From: Clostridium felsineum DSM 794
GTDB lineage: Bacteria; Bacillota; Clostridia; Clostridiales; Clostridiaceae
Reading direction: 5' to 3'
Assembly (NCBI RefSeq): GCF_002006355.2
Contig: NZ_CP096981.1
Location: forward strand, 62,001 to 126,000
Length of the DNA: 64,000 nucleotides
This document shows, piece after piece, positions 1 through 6,631 of this stretch. The notes beneath the pieces were generated by a model that saw only the letters and a list, made by a program, of their open reading frames with translations, was not told where the DNA came from and searched no databases. The stretch's first letter is position 1. Each line of letters opens with the position of its first letter. A program made the translations under genes and the position numbers.

Positions 1-1311
1 GATATAAATGACATATTTAAATATCCAACTATACAAGCTTTAGCTAGGAACATTAAAATTAAAGCTCTATATATGAAAGAGGTTAAAGGAGAAGTTGCAG
101 CAGAAATAAATAGAAAAGAGAATAATATAGCTAAGGCTTATAATGAATATAAGGCAAACATTGAAAATTATAACAAATTGAATTTAAACAAAGAGACAGG
201 TTATAAAAACATTCTACTTACAGGGGCTACAGGATATGTTGGTGTTAATCTTTTAAAGGAACTTATTTGCAGCTCAAAAAGTAATATATATCTTTTATTA
301 AGAGGTGACAGTACAAAAAAGGCTGAGGAAAGAATTATAGAAAAAACTAGCTTTTATTTTGGAAAGGAGTTTTATCTTAATAACAAAAATAGAATAAAGA
401 TTTTAAAAGGAGATATATCAAAGGGCAATTTAGGTTTGGAAGATAAAACCTATGAAAGCTTAGCTTCAAAGGTTGATTGTATAATCAATTCTGCTGCTAA
501 TGTAAAACATTATGGGAGATATGAAGCTTTCTATAGTACAAATGTTTTGGGTACTAAAAATTTGTTAGCTTTTGCAAGGAAAACTTTAAGAAAGGATTTT
601 AATCAAATATCTACACTTAGTGTTGGTAGTGGTAGTATAAAAGATAAGACTTTAGTTATGTTTTCAGAAGATGCTTTGGATGTTAATCAACAATGTGATA
701 ATGTATATGTCCGTTCAAAATTAGAAGCCGAAGAATTAGTTAAGGAAGCAGGAGAGAAAGGATTAAATACTAAAATATTTAGGCTTGGAAATGTAATGTT
801 TAATCATGAAACGGGGCTATTCCAAGAAAATATAGTAGAAAGTGCGTTCTATAGAATTATTAGAGCCTTTATTAAGCTTAAATGTGTTCCATTTACAGAA
901 GAAATGAATTTTGATTTTTCTTATGTAGATGAATTGTCTAAAGCAGTTGTGCTTCTTTTTAATAAACAAAGCTTAAATAACTGTATATTTCATATAGAAA
1001 ATCCTAATAAAATAAATCCTAAGGAATTGGTTAAGTACTTAAGAGTTAAATATAATGACATAGAACTTAAAGACATTGACGAGTTTATAAAGTATAGTTC
1101 TTCTAAAAGTGAAGATGAAAACTTGAAGGGTTATGCTCAAGATGTTATGGTTCATTTAGGGTTAATGGAAAATAATAATTCAACCCAGTTTATAATAGTA
1201 AGTGATAGAACAAATGCTATTTTAGAAAAAATGGGCTTCAGGTGGAGTATTTTAGATTATGAAGAGATAAAAAAAATGCTTAGCTACTGTGAAAGGGTTA
1301 AGTTTATATAA
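1..1311 (+). CDS. Non-ribosomal peptide synthetase, C-terminal carrier end plus thioester-reductase domain (5' end outside window)
   Basis: The reading frame is open from base 1, so the gene begins outside the window. The first ~25 codons read as the end of a peptidyl-carrier domain (DIFKYPTIQALARNI, the usual helix after the phosphopantetheine site). A linker of ~45 residues leads into an extended short-chain dehydrogenase domain: a Rossmann motif TGATGYVG at nt 217-240 and a YVRSK (YxxxK) catalytic motif at nt 706-720. Such terminal reductase domains use NAD(P)H to release the carrier-bound peptide as an aldehyde or alcohol. No thioesterase follows, so reductive release is the likely chain-ending step. 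The product cannot be predicted because the adenylation domains lie outside. A strong terminator follows at 1382-1443. Family call is firm; function is inferred from the family. Confidence 0.9.
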   Translation, partial: DINDIFKYPTIQALARNIKIKALYMKEVKGEVAAEINRKENNIAKAYNEYKANIENYNKLNLNKETGYKNILLTGATGYVGVNLLKELICSSKSNIYLLLRGDSTKKAEERIIEKTSFYFGKEFYLNNKNRIKILKGDISKGNLGLEDKTYESLASKVDCIINSAANVKHYGRYEAFYSTNVLGTKNLLAFARKTLRKDFNQISTLSVGSGSIKDKTLVMFSEDALDVNQQCDNVYVRSKLEAEELVKEAGEKGLNTKIFRLGNVMFNHETGLFQENIVESAFYRIIRAFIKLKCVPFTEEMNFDFSYVDELSKAVVLLFNKQSLNNCIFHIENPNKINPKELVKYLRVKYNDIELKDIDEFIKYSSSKSEDENLKGYAQDVMVHLGLMENNNSTQFIIVSDRTNAILEKMGFRWSILDYEEIKKMLSYCERVKFI

Positions 1312-1381
1312 ATTTTATTGTGCAGTGGTACATACATAAAATTGGACCACACTCGTACAAGAATTGTAAATGTTATAAAGT

Positions 1382-1443
1382 AAAAGTACTGCTTGAATTA
1401 AGTAATCTTATAAATTTTCTTAATTCAAGCAGTACTTTTTTTT
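1382..1443. terminator. Strong intrinsic terminator, probably bidirectional
   Basis: A near-perfect hairpin: an arm starting AGTACTGCTTGAATT at 1386 pairs with its complement ending at 1435, followed by a run of eight T on the plus strand and preceded by four A. It lies between the convergent synthetase gene and the minus-strand gene at 1578, so it can serve both. Confidence 0.9.
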
Positions 1444-1577
1444 CAATTCATAAAAAATGTCTGTCAAGGATGAGCAGTTGAATATGTTTTCTATTATTCT
1501 TAGCTGCAATACAATATTTTGAATAATTTATAGTTTCACACAATATTAATTGTGTGGAGTTAATATGTTAACACTAA

Positions 1578-2255
1578 TTATTTTAAAGTATTAAGTTTTT
1601 GATCTATTTCATTTTGAGTAAATTTTATATCAATGATACCTGCAATATTGTTTTCGGGTCTTTCTATAGTTTTATCTTTATTTATAAAAAATCTTCCTTC
1701 AAAAAATCCTAGTGGGATATATGCCTTTTCATTATTTGAATTTATTGCTTTTGCAAACAACATAACCTGTTGTTTTTTTGTCATAGTATCTATATTATAA
1801 ATTGAACGTTTTATTGGTGTGGTATCGTTATTTTCTTTTATTTCTGGTTTGATTTTTCGTAATTGAGCTATAGCCTTTTGTTGAGTGGTTATTCCACCTA
1901 ATTCAAAAAAAGTTAAAATATCACCATTATTAATATTTTTATTGTAGGATTTTAATACTTTTATTTTTGTTTTAGTATAAGTTCTAAATCCTTCATCAAA
2001 ATAGCTTGCGTTTAATACGGTTCCTTGAACTATTATGTCTGAATTTTTTATTATTGTGTCTATATCATTATATATAGGACCTGACACATCAGCATCCATA
2101 TTAATATTTTTTATTTTACTTTTAGCTATATGAGATGTAGTATTTTTTATTTTAATATTTATCTTACTTGCATTATTCACATGCATATAAGAAACAATAC
2201 TTATTGCAGAAAACAATAAAATTGTAGCAGGTATTATAAATTTTGCTTTTTTCAT
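1578..2255 (-). CDS. Membrane-anchored or secreted protein of unknown function, partner of a metalloprotease
   Basis: 225 aa. The N-terminus is a signal peptide or anchor: Lys-rich start (MKKAKF), a hydrophobic stretch at residues ~7-24, then a polar extracellular part. There is no lipobox cysteine, so it is either cleaved by signal peptidase I or stays anchored. The exported part contains SDIIVQGTV followed by a beta-rich stretch with a GG turn, a pattern I have seen in uncharacterised extracytoplasmic Firmicute proteins but cannot name. The ribosome binding site AGAAAGGAAGG lies just upstream, and the start is 7 nt after the stop of the metalloprotease gene, so the two are almost certainly co-transcribed. 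It could be an inhibitor, chaperone or substrate of that protease; this is context only. Confidence 0.7.
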   Translation of the reverse strand: MKKAKFIIPATILLFSAISIVSYMHVNNASKINIKIKNTTSHIAKSKIKNINMDADVSGPIYNDIDTIIKNSDIIVQGTVLNASYFDEGFRTYTKTKIKVLKSYNKNINNGDILTFFELGGITTQQKAIAQLRKIKPEIKENNDTTPIKRSIYNIDTMTKKQQVMLFAKAINSNNEKAYIPLGFFEGRFFINKDKTIERPENNIAGIIDIKFTQNEIDQKLNTLK

Positions 2256-2262
2256 TTTCTAG

Positions 2263-2898
2263 TTACCTTCCTTTCTGTTTTTTTAATGTTATATAAGGAT
2301 ATAAATATCGTATTCCTGCAATATCATCAGAACTAGGAACATTAACGTTACGTCTATATTTTTCTTGACACATAATGCTATTAGGGTTCGTATTATTTTC
2401 ATTTAATCCCAAAGTATGTCCTATTTCATGAGCTATAGTTCCTTGTGCATTAAATACATTTAAATCACCTATTGTTCTTTTGTTTATGTCTATAACATTT
2501 AAAGACCAATTAGAATTATTAGGATTTACTTGTTCATATGTTTTTGTACTGTCATTGTATGCAAAACTAGCTGTAAAGGCTAAAGCACCACCTGAAGTTT
2601 CTTTGTCAGTAAAGTCATCGGCTGCAAAAAGTATTGTTGCTGACTTACCAGAAGATCCTCCTTGAAAATTTACGTGAGTACTTGAAAAAACACTATTCCA
2701 AGCATTAATTCCGTTATTTATCATGTTGGAGTATTGCTTAGCATCATTATTATAATAAGAACAGAATATTAGACTAATTTGACCTGTTCTCACATATTTA
2801 AAAACGTTATAAGCATAAGTTTTATTTGAATAAACTAAAGTTGTAAATATAAATGCAAAAGCAATAATAGAATATGTAACTTTTTTTAGATGTTTAAT
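2263..2898 (-). CDS. Secreted zinc metalloprotease (zincin, matrixin/snapalysin-like)
   Basis: The catalytic domain carries HEIGHTLGLNEN (residues ~157-168 from the start used here) and a downstream SIM Met-turn, so it is a small zincin. The usual third zinc ligand of HExxHxxGxxH (His, or Asp in snapalysin) is replaced by Glu. A GTG at 2791-2793 gives 176 aa without a signal peptide. The frame stays open upstream and encodes a textbook signal sequence (KHLKK, a hydrophobic core, then KTYA before YN) that starts at an ATT codon at 2898, 8 nt after a GGGGG ribosome binding site. No ATG/GTG/TTG lies between the in-frame stop and that ATT. I therefore use ATT as start (211 aa), either a rare initiation codon or a decayed ATG. 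It shares an operon with the membrane-anchored protein downstream. Confidence 0.78.
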   Translation of the reverse strand: MKHLKKVTYSIIAFAFIFTTLVYSNKTYAYNVFKYVRTGQISLIFCSYYNNDAKQYSNMINNGINAWNSVFSSTHVNFQGGSSGKSATILFAADDFTDKETSGGALAFTASFAYNDSTKTYEQVNPNNSNWSLNVIDINKRTIGDLNVFNAQGTIAHEIGHTLGLNENNTNPNSIMCQEKYRRNVNVPSSDDIAGIRYLYPYITLKKQKGR

Positions 2899-2929
2899 TT
2901 TAATTACCCCCTTTTATAATGCGATGAAT

Positions 2930-2959
2930 ATTATATCATTTTTGTACTAATTAATAAAT
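2930..2959 (-). promoter_or_regulatory. Possible sigma-A promoter of the metalloprotease operon
   Basis: On the minus strand a perfect TATAAT (2930-2935) stands 31 nt before the proposed ATT start. The -35 hexamer at 17 bp is weak (TTTATT-like), so this is tentative. Confidence 0.4.
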
Positions 2960-3057
2960 AATGTATAAAATTAACTTATATAGATTTATATAGGTTGCAA
3001 ACAACATGTAGATTAATATTATTTTTATTTCTTCTTTTTCTTTTTGCTTTTTATTGT

Positions 3058-3162
3058 TTGGAACTGTTTCAGGAAGTTATCAAAGATGAACAAGCCGAAA
3101 AGGAGTTGACTGAAATTTTAGGATATACTAGAGTAGAAGTTTTAGATTCATATTTAAAATAA
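3058..3162 (+). pseudogene. C-terminal remnant resembling a tyrosine recombinase/integrase
   Basis: A plus-strand frame ending at 3162 encodes about 34 residues finishing with ELTEILGYTRVEVLDSYLK. This resembles the last block of tyrosine recombinases (LGH-R-x-V-x-x-x-Y-L), where the Tyr is the nucleophile; the usual His is Tyr here. Upstream the frame degenerates into T-rich sequence with no start, so only the tail survives. A TTCAAGC loop flanked by G and C runs (3163-3180) follows directly and resembles a tRNA T-arm, a common integration target, but no tRNA is present. Identification rests on one short motif. Confidence 0.4.
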
Positions 3163-3179
3163 GAGGGTTCAAGCCCCCC

Positions 3180-3219
3180 TATTATTGGCTATTTTGCCAT
3201 CCTAATAATTCTTTTTTTG
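3180..3219 (+). terminator. Intrinsic terminator hairpin
   Basis: TATTATTGGC pairs imperfectly with GCCATCCTAATAA, and TTCTTTTTTT follows on the plus strand. It would stop transcription from the recombinase remnant side and faces the end of the PadR gene. Confidence 0.6.
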
Positions 3220-3224
3220 TGGGT

Positions 3225-3683
3225 TTATTTATTTAAGTTGTTGTACATTTTACTTATGACTTTATTAAAGAAATTGCTAGATTGAATAAGCATATCTTTA
3301 AATTCATCCAATCTTAAGTCCAATTCTTTTTTCCCTAATTTAGTAATTGTATAATATTTTTTAGAGGGTGTTTCTTTTACAACTTCAATTAAGTTATTCT
3401 TTTCCATATCATTTAATAGGGGATACAATGTTCCATGTGAAGGTTTCCAAACATCAATGTCTATAGTATCTTGTATTTCTTGTAATATCTGTTTGCCATA
3501 TATAGGTTCTGATTTATTACTTAATAAAAATAAAGTATATAGACTTAAGAAATTTGAGCTTGACATTTTTGCTGGAAACATCCTATTATATTCACCTTTA
3601 TAGGCTCTTTTAGAACTTGTTTTTTTTATTTCAAAGGAACCTATTAGATTTAAGGCGTTATTTTTAGAGTTAGAATCCACCAT
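3225..3683 (-). CDS. PadR-family transcriptional regulator
   Basis: 152 aa from the ATG at 3683, chosen because a perfect AGGAGG stands 9 nt upstream; the longer frame to 3722 would run through the operator-like site. The N-terminal ~35 residues are an extension. The PadR winged helix follows (residues ~40-115): LYTLFLLSNK, YGKQILQEI, then SHGTLYPLLNDMEKNNLI (recognition helix and wing) and KKYYTITKLGKKEL, with a C-terminal helix for dimerisation. PadR proteins usually repress their own gene by binding TGT/ACA dyads. A TGTTGCAATTGACA dyad lies at 3715-3728, just upstream of the start, and related dyads control-place at the tail-particle arms. That this protein binds them is inference. Confidence 0.88.
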   Translation of the reverse strand: MVDSNSKNNALNLIGSFEIKKTSSKRAYKGEYNRMFPAKMSSSNFLSLYTLFLLSNKSEPIYGKQILQEIQDTIDIDVWKPSHGTLYPLLNDMEKNNLIEVVKETPSKKYYTITKLGKKELDLRLDEFKDMLIQSSNFFNKVISKMYNNLNK

Positions 3684-3714
3684 AATATATAAACCTCCTA
3701 AAATAATAAGTATA

Positions 3715-3728
3715 TGTTGCAATTGACA
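3715..3728 (-). promoter_or_regulatory. Operator-like dyad upstream of the PadR gene (motif copy 1, variant)
   Basis: Read on the minus strand this is TGTCAATTGCAACA, two changes from the TGTCAATTACGACA repeat found eight more times in the window. It lies 32 nt upstream of the PadR ATG and about 30 nt downstream of a possible -35 (TTGACT, 3759-3764), a position suited to autorepression. Confidence 0.55.
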
Positions 3729-3760
3729 CAGTTAAATAAACTTATGCATAATTATAAAAG

Positions 3761-4027
3761 TCAAGACTTAAAGGATCTTAATTTAGTATCGATATATTTA
3801 TTTTTTAAAGATTCTTTATTTTTATCATAATAAGTTATAGGAAAATCTACATTGTCATTATATAAAGCTTTTGTTATATAATCGATGATAAAAATTTTAA
3901 AATCTTTTTCACAACTAAAAATTCCTAGTTCACTTACTAAGAAAGAGGAAAATTCAGTTATGTCCATTTGTAATAATTCATTAATTTTAATTTTCTTTAA
4001 ACATTCTTCTATTTTTTTATTTACCAT
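3761..4027 (-). CDS. Small protein of unknown function upstream of PadR
   Basis: 88 aa, charged, predicted mostly helical (residues 1-60), no membrane segment, not recognised. The ATG at 4027 has no good ribosome binding site. Slightly upstream is AAAGGAG followed by ATAAAACTC, which would open a 14-codon frame (ATA start) ending in TAATATG that overlaps this ATG. So translation may be coupled to a leader, or the true gene start has decayed. It ends 38 bases before the PadR operator and reads in the same direction, so it may share a transcript with PadR. Confidence 0.45.
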   Translation of the reverse strand: MVNKKIEECLKKIKINELLQMDITEFSSFLVSELGIFSCEKDFKIFIIDYITKALYNDNVDFPITYYDKNKESLKNKYIDTKLRSFKS

Positions 4028-4456
4028 ATTAAAACATTGTAAAACCCTGTGCTATATGCCTTTTGAGTTTTATAATATTACTCCTTTCTTTAATTTTTCT
4101 TTATTTTTGAATAGATAAGTTGTGAAAGTTTCAATACCTTCTTACTTTTAAAACATCCTAAAGGTGAACCCAATAAGCAGTGATATTTTATAAGCCGTGA
4201 GGTAGGAACCTTATTACAACGTATATATTTAAAGGCTTAGTTTAAATTGAATTTTAGTTGCGAATTTTCAGTAATTTCTCTAATAATTATATACTATATT
4301 TATAGTAAATGATATAATTTTTAACAGTATATTTATCGATTTATTTATGAAATTCTATAATAAAAGGTATGCTACATATTAAATTAATATATAACATACC
4401 CTTTATAAGATATTATATTTATTTTTTTAGAGAACCATGGAATAATTTTACAAAAA
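4028..4456. other. Intergenic region between accessory genes and the tail-particle locus
   Basis: About 430 bases. It holds a short leader frame with a good ribosome binding site (around 4030-4095, minus strand) and the terminator at 4362-4404. The stretch 4140-4260 is less AT-rich and contains small inverted segments (GGTGAACCC, GTAGGAACC), but I recognise neither a riboswitch nor a gene in it. Confidence 0.5.
4362..4404 (-). terminator. Terminator of the leftward structural operon
   Basis: On the minus strand GGTATG, an AT-rich interior that can extend the stem, then CATACC followed by TTTTATT. It lies about 55 nt past the last tail gene and marks the left edge of the particle locus. Confidence 0.65.
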
Positions 4457-4954
4457 TTAAATATCATCGAAATACATTTCAGTAGAGCATTCTCTTATTA
4501 TGCAATTATTGTGCTCTAAGTCCTTTGTAGTGATGTCTTTATCTAAAAATGTATCTATATCCTTAGCCATAAACCTAAGAGTACCTTCTGTAGATAGATG
4601 ATTACTTTTAATACTATTAGTTTCACCTGATATCTTTGCTCCATATATAAATATTTTAGAAGCACTATCATCTTCTAAGGAATTTAGAATCATAATATCA
4701 AATAGAGGGAGCTTATCACCTTCAAGTTCATAGCAAGCTTCAAGCCAAGGAATTTGTTTTGTTAGGTTACTTTCCCAATGCTTATTAACAAGCTGAAAAT
4801 CAATTGTAACCGAAATTGATTTATCTTTTTTTATAGAGTAATTTATATTGTTTAAACTTCCTAAAAGTACAGGAGCTGCCTTAGGAAACATTATAAAGGC
4901 TAGAGCATCACTAGCGGAAAAACTTTTATAAAAATCTGAAATTTCATTGTTCAT
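4457..4954 (-). CDS. Putative tail tube protein
   Basis: 165 aa, last gene of the leftward operon, with an AAGGAGG ribosome binding site. It is beta-rich without signal or membrane segment. Features include SASDALAFIMFPKAAPVLLGSL near the N-terminus, QIPWLEACYELE in the middle and RFMAKDIDTFLD near the C-terminus. It follows the sheath-like gene by 10 nt, the canonical sheath-then-tube order of contractile tails, and has the size of tube proteins (about 140-190 aa). The assignment rests on position, size and composition; sequence similarity to a named tube family is not certain. Confidence 0.5.
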   Translation of the reverse strand: MNNEISDFYKSFSASDALAFIMFPKAAPVLLGSLNNINYSIKKDKSISVTIDFQLVNKHWESNLTKQIPWLEACYELEGDKLPLFDIMILNSLEDDSASKIFIYGAKISGETNSIKSNHLSTEGTLRFMAKDIDTFLDKDITTKDLEHNNCIIRECSTEMYFDDI

Positions 4955-4964
4955 AGAAGCCTCC

Positions 4965-6041
4965 TTAAGGTACTAAGCTTATTAATGCAGTAATTTCATT
5001 GGTATCCTTAATAGGAACTATAGTAATTTCTACATTAAGCTCGCTTGTTTCATTTATTTTTATTGAATATGCGTAGTCGGTAATGAAATTTTCCATTTTT
5101 AAAGCTTTTAATTCTTTAGCTACAGTAAAGGCTACAGCTGTTTTTTCATAGGCAAGAATTCCTTCTCCTATAAAAGGAGTAATTATTTTTGAAATTCTTG
5201 AAACAACTTCTTTTAAAATTAATATGGAGGTTAAGTTTTGATAAACAGAGCCTTTAGCAGCAGCTGTTATAGGGTTATTTAAACAAATTAAGCTGCCAGT
5301 TTTTTTGAAAGCTACAATATTGTTTGTTCTTATGGAAGCTAATTCATCAAGAGAAAATTTAAAAGCTAAATCTTTTACACCATTTAAGCTTTTATTTTCA
5401 AGATAAGCATTAAAATTTGAACTAAAAGCAGCGTAGGCTACAGCAGAATTTCCTAAATAGTTTCCTATTGAAGGCATATAATGAATAGGCTCTGGTCCTG
5501 CCACTACACTTATAAATTGACCTATGTCATTGCCATTTAGAGAGTAATTATTGTTGTATTTACATAAATCATCTACATAAGCTTGAAGTCCTAAAACTCC
5601 TGTATCTATAGGTGGTTTAACAGGTATAAATCCAAGAGTTATATTGTTCTTAGTTGAAAGGCTAGAACAAAAGGCTGCCAGCTGAAGAGCAAAGTTTTGG
5701 CTTCCATCTGTAAGCACATCATTTGCATATACATCTGTTGGAACTACTAGATCAACCACATAATTTTGAAGTGCACTGTAGGCAGCTGAAAGGGCTTTGA
5801 ATTGCCCATCTTTATTTGAAGGTGAAGCATCTATTCTCATTAGTCTAATATCCTTGCAGCCAAGGTCTAAGGCTTGATTAAAGGCAGGTATTAAGCTTGT
5901 AGTGTTTCTAATACCATTTGAATCTATGCAGCTGCCAAAAATTTTTTCAGCAGTAGCTTTGGTAACAGGTGTAGGCTCTAAAAAAGGGCCAGATAGAGAA
6001 GTACCTATTATAAGCAGACTGCTATTTAAAGTTGAAGGCAT
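4965..6041 (-). CDS. Contractile tail sheath-like protein A
   Basis: 358 aa. The N-terminus (LLIIGTSLSGPFLEPTPVT, then EKIFGS) is the sheath-family opening: a beta strand, a G-P turn and a later F-G. YVVDLVVPTDVYAND at residues ~90-105 matches the conserved D-x-V-V-P segment of the sheath core, and the helical-plus-strand C-terminus (ITPFIGEGILAYEKT, then LNVEITIVPI) is also typical. It is shorter than usual phage sheaths (450-600 aa), so it probably lacks the outer decoration domain. Its start overlaps the upstream stop (TAATG). A second, longer sheath-like protein lies two genes upstream, so the particle may have two sheath subunits. Confidence 0.7.
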   Translation of the reverse strand: MPSTLNSSLLIIGTSLSGPFLEPTPVTKATAEKIFGSCIDSNGIRNTTSLIPAFNQALDLGCKDIRLMRIDASPSNKDGQFKALSAAYSALQNYVVDLVVPTDVYANDVLTDGSQNFALQLAAFCSSLSTKNNITLGFIPVKPPIDTGVLGLQAYVDDLCKYNNNYSLNGNDIGQFISVVAGPEPIHYMPSIGNYLGNSAVAYAAFSSNFNAYLENKSLNGVKDLAFKFSLDELASIRTNNIVAFKKTGSLICLNNPITAAAKGSVYQNLTSILILKEVVSRISKIITPFIGEGILAYEKTAVAFTVAKELKALKMENFITDYAYSIKINETSELNVEITIVPIKDTNEITALISLVP

Positions 6042-6619
6042 TAAGATTCCCCCTTACTACTTGTATTTAGAATTTTAGTGTTATTTAAAGGAATAGCATA
6101 GGAGTATAAATTTTTAAAAGTATTAATTCTAAAGCTTTCAAGTCGTTCAAAGCCAATATAATAATCAAGACACTTTTTGGGGATATCTACAGTATAATCC
6201 TTTTTATCTTCACAGTTGTATTCAGCTAAAAAAGATATGTCTTTTATTCCTTGGTACTTTAAGTCAGAAGAGTAGGCATCTATAAGTGTCTCAAATTTTT
6301 CAGTCAATTTTATAGTCTCCTGGCTTGTTCTTCCAAATATATTAAATTCCACGATACAATTAAACCACTGACTATATACTTTAAGGGCAAAACCTGTTTC
6401 TTTGCCATCTACAATTTCTTTAGTAATATCCTTTAAGCTAGATTTAGTTGACGCTTTTCTGGATTTTATATTATATGTAATGCAGGGCAGCTTTAAATTT
6501 TTTAGATTTTCACTATTATTTAATTCTGCAGCAGCACTTTTAAAATCACAATTTAAATTTTCAGTAAGTATTTTATTTAATATTTCAAAAATTGAATCTA
6601 AGTTATCAATGGAGTTCAC
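6041..6619 (-). CDS. Putative tail terminator/completion protein
   Basis: 192 aa with a GTG start preceded by AGAGGGTG. A mixed alpha/beta protein with a helical start (SIFEILNKILTENL) and a central strand-helix unit (WFNCIVEFNIFGRTSQETI followed by KLTEKFETLIDAY) resembling small phage tail-terminator or tail-completion proteins, which cap the tail and set its end. It lies between the two sheath-like genes, overlapping the next start and 12 nt after the previous stop. Placement next to sheath genes supports the role, but sequence similarity is too weak to be sure. Confidence 0.45.
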   Translation of the reverse strand: MNSIDNLDSIFEILNKILTENLNCDFKSAAAELNNSENLKNLKLPCITYNIKSRKASTKSSLKDITKEIVDGKETGFALKVYSQWFNCIVEFNIFGRTSQETIKLTEKFETLIDAYSSDLKYQGIKDISFLAEYNCEDKKDYTVDIPKKCLDYYIGFERLESFRINTFKNLYSYAIPLNNTKILNTSSKGES

Positions 6620-6631
6620 AAAATCACCCTC

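Larger units (their letters stand above)
2899..3224. other. Intergenic region with a recombinase remnant
   Basis: About 325 bases without an intact gene. It holds the metalloprotease promoter (about 2930-2959), an AT-rich stretch with no visible coding, the recombinase-like remnant at 3058-3162 and the hairpin at 3180-3219. Confidence 0.6.

Noticed and set aside
3163..3180. A tRNA gene
   Set aside because: Only a T-arm-like loop is present; no acceptor, D or anticodon arm can be drawn around it.
4140..4270. A riboswitch or small RNA
   Set aside because: Small inverted segments occur, but I could not match any known riboswitch core or draw a stable fold with a terminator.
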